Assembly: GCA_031255615.1 (NCBI GenBank)
Contig: JAIRSD010000044.1
Coordinates: 1 to 8,706 of the forward strand
Direction of reading: 5' to 3'
Source of the DNA: Treponema sp.
GTDB taxonomy: Bacteria > Spirochaetota > Spirochaetia > Treponematales > Breznakiellaceae
DNA: 8,706 bases
This document shows positions 5,884-8,706 of this stretch, piece after piece. The notes beneath the pieces are model-generated. The model saw only the letters and a program-made list of their open reading frames with translations. It had not been told where the DNA came from and searched no databases. Positions within the stretch are counted from its first letter, which is position 1, and the number at the start of each line of letters is the position of its first letter. Both the position numbers and the translations under genes were made by a program.

Positions 5884-6033
5884 GCGAAAGCCGCGCCGGG
5901 GCGCGGCTTTCGCCCGCGCAAGGGATAGGAGCGGCCAACAAAAAACCCGCAGGGTTTTTGTTAGAGCGGATAGCCCGGTTTTTTGCGGCGGAGCCGCAAA
6001 AAATGCGCCCAAATTTTACTCGATACGCGGCGT
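5884..6033 (-). repeat. Modular palindromic repeat, copy 2 (inverted relative to copy 1)
   Basis: Read on the reverse strand, the module order equals copy 1. Block 6033-5964 has one mismatch in 70 against 1799-1868 and contains hairpin A (arms 5979-5989/5993-6003). Variable hairpin B is at 5937-5962 (arm aacaaaaaaccc, loop gca, one bulged A). Block 5934-5909 has one mismatch in 26. Variable hairpin C is at 5913-5884 (gcgaaagccgcgcc, perfect 14 bp, loop of two). Hairpins B and C are unrelated in sequence to those of copy 1 but sit at the same positions. The rest of the 354-base gap (5755-6108) holds another small dyad, acgga/tccgt (5754-5768), and no gene I can support. Confidence 0.85.
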
Positions 6034-6108
6034 TTTCTAAACCGCGGACCGCGCTGTCTTCCGGCGGCGCCCTTTACCGGTCTTTGGGACGGGGCTTGCA
6101 GGTGAAAC

Positions 6109-7116
6109 ATGAGTAACAAGCTGCCTTTCCCCGCGGCGGAAGAACAGCGTCCCCGAAAAACGGGGCCCTCCGGCGGGGCGGCGGGGGGTAAAGAAGACAT
6201 TCCCATCAGCACGGTGGACTCTCCTTCGGCGGTGCTGGAACTTATCTATCAGTTGAAGATCAAGGATGTGATGGTGACCGCGGTGATCACCGCGAAAAAG
6301 ACCGACACCATGCGGTATATCCAGGCCCTGATGCGGGAAAACTATATCACCGGGATACCGATCACCGAAGGGGGCATCCTGGCGGGGATTGTCTCCATCG
6401 ACGACATTGTAACGGCTTTGGATAAGGGTTTCATCGACTGTCCCGCGGAGGAGCGGATGACCAGGGACGTGATTGTCCTGGAGGACGATATGCCCCTTTC
6501 CTTCGCCATTTCCTATCTGAACAAGTACCATTACGGCCGTTTTCCGGTGGTGAACAAAAACAAGGAGCTGGTGGGGATTATCAGTTCCAAGGATGTGATC
6601 AGCACCCTGCTGGTGGAGATGAACCGGGAGGTTCTGCGTTTAGAAAAGATGAACCAGAAAGAGGCGGGGGCGGTATCGGCTTACTCCGATATGGAATTTG
6701 GCACCGTCAAATTTGATTTTGAACTGGCGGGCCGGGCCTCCACGGAGATAAAAAAGGCCCTTAAGCAGCGGAGCATCGATCCAAAGATTATCCGCCGGGT
6801 GGCGATTGCCAGCTACGAACTGGAGATCAACCAGGTGGTCCATTCCAACGGGGGGAATATCCGCTGCACCATCCAGCCCGATAAGGTGATCATCGTGGCC
6901 GCGGATACGGGGCCGGGGATCGCCGATGTAAACCTGGCCTTGCAGGAGGGCTGGTCCACCGCCAACGAGTGGGTCCGCTCCCTGGGATTCGGGGCCGGTA
7001 TGGGGCTGGCCAACACCAAGCGGGTAAGCGATGAATTTTCGATAAATTCCTCCCCCGGCCTGGGGACCACGGTCCGCTCGGTGGTGTTTATCAATTCCCC
7101 CAAGGAGGAATCCTGA
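6109..7116 (+). CDS. CBS-pair protein fused to GHKL (anti-sigma-type) ATPase
   Basis: 335 residues. The ATG at 6109 has a modest aggtg four bases upstream (6100-6104). Residues 1-38 are low-complexity and probably disordered. Two CBS motifs follow (about 50-110 and 115-172; 'GIPITEGGILAGIVSIDDI' and 'GRFPVVNKNKELVGIISSKDV'), which usually bind adenosine nucleotides. A short helical linker (about 172-190) leads to a HATPase_c domain: N-box 'YELEINQVVHS' (236-246, E239 and N241), G1 box 'DTGPGI' (266-271) and G2-like 'GFGAGMGLANTKRVSDEF' (293-310). This resembles RsbW/RsbT-type serine kinases; there is no histidine phospho-acceptor domain. I infer an energy-state sensor controlling a kinase-like output. 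It is first in a coupled three-gene operon with DRTGG and PHP genes. No STAS anti-anti-sigma partner is in the window, so its target is unknown. Confidence 0.88.
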   Translation: MSNKLPFPAAEEQRPRKTGPSGGAAGGKEDIPISTVDSPSAVLELIYQLKIKDVMVTAVITAKKTDTMRYIQALMRENYITGIPITEGGILAGIVSIDDIVTALDKGFIDCPAEERMTRDVIVLEDDMPLSFAISYLNKYHYGRFPVVNKNKELVGIISSKDVISTLLVEMNREVLRLEKMNQKEAGAVSAYSDMEFGTVKFDFELAGRASTEIKKALKQRSIDPKIIRRVAIASYELEINQVVHSNGGNIRCTIQPDKVIIVAADTGPGIADVNLALQEGWSTANEWVRSLGFGAGMGLANTKRVSDEFSINSSPGLGTTVRSVVFINSPKEES

Positions 7117-7451
7117 TGACTATCCGGGAAGCGGCGGCGGCCCTGGGTGCGAAGATCGTCCAGGACGAATTTGAGGACGGCCCCCTGACGGGGGCCTATA
7201 CGTCGGACCTCCTCTCCGACGTAATGGCCAACGCCAAGGACGGGGGGGCGCTTATTACCATCCAGGCCCATAAGAATACCGTGGCGGTGGCTACCTTGGT
7301 AAATATCGCCGTTATCGTGATCTGCAATTCCCGGCCCCTGCCGCCGGATATGCTGGAAGCCGCCCGGGACGAGGGTATCGCCGTACTCTTGACCGGGGAA
7401 AACCAGTTTACCGTTTCGGGGAAGCTCTACAACCTGCTGCGGGGGGAATAA
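7116..7451 (+). CDS. Small DRTGG-domain-type protein
   Basis: 111 residues; ATG at 7116 overlaps the previous TGA by one base (TGATG), with aaggagg (7102-7108) seven bases upstream. The sequence matches the compact DRTGG-like domain proteins found near hydrogenase genes: 'YTSDLLSDVMANAKDGGALITIQAHKN' (28-54), a hydrophobic strand 'VAVATLVNIAVIVIC' (56-70), and the C-terminal 'EGIAVLLTGENQFTVSGKLYNLL' (85-107). The DRTGG domain also forms the N-terminal half of HPr kinase and occurs in some phosphotransacetylases. No P-loop or kinase motif is present, so it is probably a sensor or adaptor, not an enzyme. Partnership with the CBS-ATPase and PHP proteins is inferred from the tight operon. Confidence 0.8.
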   Translation: MTIREAAAALGAKIVQDEFEDGPLTGAYTSDLLSDVMANAKDGGALITIQAHKNTVAVATLVNIAVIVICNSRPLPPDMLEAARDEGIAVLLTGENQFTVSGKLYNLLRGE

Positions 7452-8206
7452 TGCCCCTCCTGGCGGACTTCCATAACCATTCCTGCCTTTCCCCCTGCGG
7501 CTCCCTGGATCTTTCTCCCCGGCTTCTGGTTGATATTGCCGCCGGCCGGGGGATTGGGGTTCTGGCCCTGACGGACCATAATTCCAGCCTGAACTGCCCC
7601 GCCTTCGCCAAGCTCTGCTTCCAGCGGGGGATAATCCCCCTGTACGGCATGGAGGCCACCACCAGCGAGGAGATTCACGTTCTCTGCCTCTTTACCAGCC
7701 TGGAGGCCAGCCTGAGCTTCGGCGAATACGCCTACCGCATCCTTATCCCCTTTCCCAATGATCCGGAAAAAACCGGGGACCAGGTGTATGTGGATGAGGA
7801 GGACAACATCCTGGGGGAAGTGGAATTATACCTGATCAACCCCCTGGACCTTTCCGTGGACGCCGTCGGCCCCCGGGTCGCGGAATACGGCGGCATCGTC
7901 ATCCCCGCCCATATAGACCGGTCCGCCTTTTCCATGGCAAGCCAGTTGGGGGTGGTGGTCCCCGGCCCCTGGGCGGCCCTGGAGTGTACCCGGATTCCCC
8001 CGGCAAGGGGGTACCCGGTGGCCGTGCCCATGGACACCCTGGGCTATCCTCTTATCACCTCCAGCGACGCCCACTACCCGGAACATGTGGGCCGCCGGCC
8101 CTTTGAACTGGACCTGAGCCGGGAGGAACTGCTCCCCGGCGGCCCCGGTACGGAGGCGGATATGGCCGCCCTGAAAAGGGCCCTGTCGAAACGGCCCGGA
8201 AGCTGA
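7451..8206 (+). CDS. PHP-domain metal-dependent phosphoesterase
   Basis: 251 residues; ATG at 7451 overlaps the previous TAA by one base (TAATG). The PHP metal ligands appear in order: H8 and H10 in 'DFHNHSCLSPCG', D42 and H43 in 'LTDHNS', E68 in 'GMEAT', H76 in 'EEIHVL', H154 in 'IPAHIDR', and D206 and H208 in 'SSDAHYPEHVG'. The full set argues for an active trinuclear-metal phosphoesterase. It is a stand-alone PHP protein of the TrpH/YciV-like size class, not a polymerase or histidinol-phosphatase domain. An insert at about 95-130 ('NDPEKTGDQVYVDEEDNILGE') separates the E68/H76 ligands from H154. The substrate is unknown. It is last in the operon with the CBS-ATPase and DRTGG genes and might act on a signal or phosphorylated partner of theirs; that is inference. 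Confidence 0.88.
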   Translation: MPLLADFHNHSCLSPCGSLDLSPRLLVDIAAGRGIGVLALTDHNSSLNCPAFAKLCFQRGIIPLYGMEATTSEEIHVLCLFTSLEASLSFGEYAYRILIPFPNDPEKTGDQVYVDEEDNILGEVELYLINPLDLSVDAVGPRVAEYGGIVIPAHIDRSAFSMASQLGVVVPGPWAALECTRIPPARGYPVAVPMDTLGYPLITSSDAHYPEHVGRRPFELDLSREELLPGGPGTEADMAALKRALSKRPGS

Positions 8207-8424
8207 GGGGGGCGCCCTTCCCTCCGGGTATCCGCGCCGGGGGCGGCGATGGGCGGGGCTATAGAGGCGGGCGGCGCGGCTGTGCAAAATCCATGATTCC
8301 TGGCTAGACAAGGCCGCCGGAACGGATTCTCCGAAGCGGTTTCCCCGAAAAGACGTTTTTTTCTCGTTTCCAGGGCCGAAAACCGGGGAAATATCGAAAA
8401 TCGATTCCTGGTTTTTGGGGGCCC
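8207..8424. other. Intergenic region between PHP gene and carA
   Basis: No gene is supported. A T-run (8356-8362) follows a weak stem, and ccagg/cctgg pairs bracket a loop of about 30 bases ahead of ttttt (near 8375-8415); neither is a convincing terminator. I saw no pyrimidine-attenuator or PyrR-type structure. Open frames on the reverse strand here are GC-driven. Confidence 0.4.
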
Positions 8425-8453
8425 TTGCCTCTTGTTCCCCGCGCCGTTATGAT
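8425..8453 (+). promoter_or_regulatory. Sigma-70 promoter of carA
   Basis: ttgcct (8425-8430), a 17-base spacer, then tatgat (8448-8453). Transcription would start near 8460, giving a leader of about 20 bases containing the ribosome site ggaggg-aag just before the ATG at 8480. Such a short leader leaves no room for attenuation. Confidence 0.6.
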
Positions 8454-8479
8454 GGGCCGAAGACGGCGGGAGGGAAGCT

Positions 8480-8706
8480 ATGGCAAAGCAGGAGCGGCGG
8501 GCGAAACTGGTGCTGGAGGACGGGTCGGAGTACTCCGGCTGGTCCTTCGGCAGGCCCCGGTCCCAGGCGGGGGAGGTGGTGTTTACCACCGGCATGACGG
8601 GCTACCCCCAGGCCCTGACGGACCCCAGCTTTCGGGGGCAGATTCTGGTGGCCACCTATCCGCTGATAGGGAACTACGGGGTCCCGGTGAAACCGAAGAC
8701 CGGGGA
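8480..8706 (+). CDS. carA: Carbamoyl-phosphate synthase small subunit, N-terminal part (3' cut by window)
   Basis: The frame is open from ATG at 8480 to the right edge (75 full codons). gggaggg (8468-8474) lies five bases upstream, fixing the start. The visible part is the N-terminal CarA domain: '[16 protein letters not shown]' (9-24), '[20 protein letters not shown]' (31-50) and '[17 protein letters not shown]' (53-69). 'NTGMTGYxExLTDPSY' and 'YPLIGNYG' are the diagnostic CarA signatures. The protein is the glutaminase subunit that supplies ammonia to CarB for carbamoyl phosphate, feeding pyrimidine and arginine synthesis in the cytoplasm. The class-I glutamine amidotransferase domain with its catalytic Cys and His lies beyond the window. 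It has its own promoter, so it is separate from the PHP operon. Confidence 0.93.
   Translation, partial: MAKQERRAKLVLEDGSEYSGWSFGRPRSQAGEVVFTTGMTGYPQALTDPSFRGQILVATYPLIGNYGVPVKPKTG

Noticed and set aside
1799..6033. A composite transposon bounded by the inverted repeats
   Set aside because: No transposase lies between them, the enclosed genes are housekeeping or core partition genes, and no target-site duplication is seen.
8365..8420. A pyrimidine-responsive attenuator before carA
   Set aside because: The only long-range pairing is 5 bp (ccagg/cctgg) and the probable promoter lies downstream of it, so it would not be in the carA message.

Overview
This window looks like chromosomal DNA from a GC-rich spirochaete. 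It most resembles the Treponema relatives found in termite guts. The reasons are the style of the ParA and ParB sequences, the single-chain alpha-glucan phosphorylase, and the dense intergenic palindromes. This is an inference from remembered protein families, not a search result. Nine protein-coding genes are supported, two of them cut by the window edges. No tRNA, rRNA, CRISPR array, transposase or phage gene is visible.

Layout: The left edge holds the 3' end of an alpha-glucan phosphorylase gene (glgP, to 439). A 492-base gap follows, with three consecutive near-perfect hairpins (451-576), one of them a good terminator, and then an imperfect inverted repeat built from 'cacgaagg'-like units (about 627-755). 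A VUT/YhhQ-type queuosine-precursor transporter gene lies at 932-1753. The next gap (1754-2155) carries copy 1 of a modular palindromic repeat. A D-2-hydroxyacid dehydrogenase gene (2156-3121) then runs convergently towards a leftward parA-parB operon (4853 to 3209). A Cof-type HAD phosphatase gene (4927-5754) diverges from parA across a 73-base promoter region. Copy 2 of the palindromic repeat, inverted relative to copy 1, fills the gap at 5884-6033.

Right part: Three tightly coupled genes (6109-8206, each overlapping the next by one base) encode a CBS-pair protein fused to a GHKL ATPase, a small DRTGG-type protein and a PHP-domain metal-dependent hydrolase. From memory, this trio recurs beside [FeFe]-hydrogenase genes in anaerobes. 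Here it is followed instead by a promoter and the start of carA (carbamoyl-phosphate synthase small subunit), so no hydrogenase gene is visible.

Most of the genes are ordinary housekeeping or metabolic genes. The most unusual content is intergenic. Two copies of a repeat share 70-bp and 26-bp conserved blocks, each with one mismatch. The segments between and beside these blocks are replaced by unrelated sequences that are nevertheless still palindromic. That suggests selection, or a copying mechanism, acting on hairpin form rather than on sequence.
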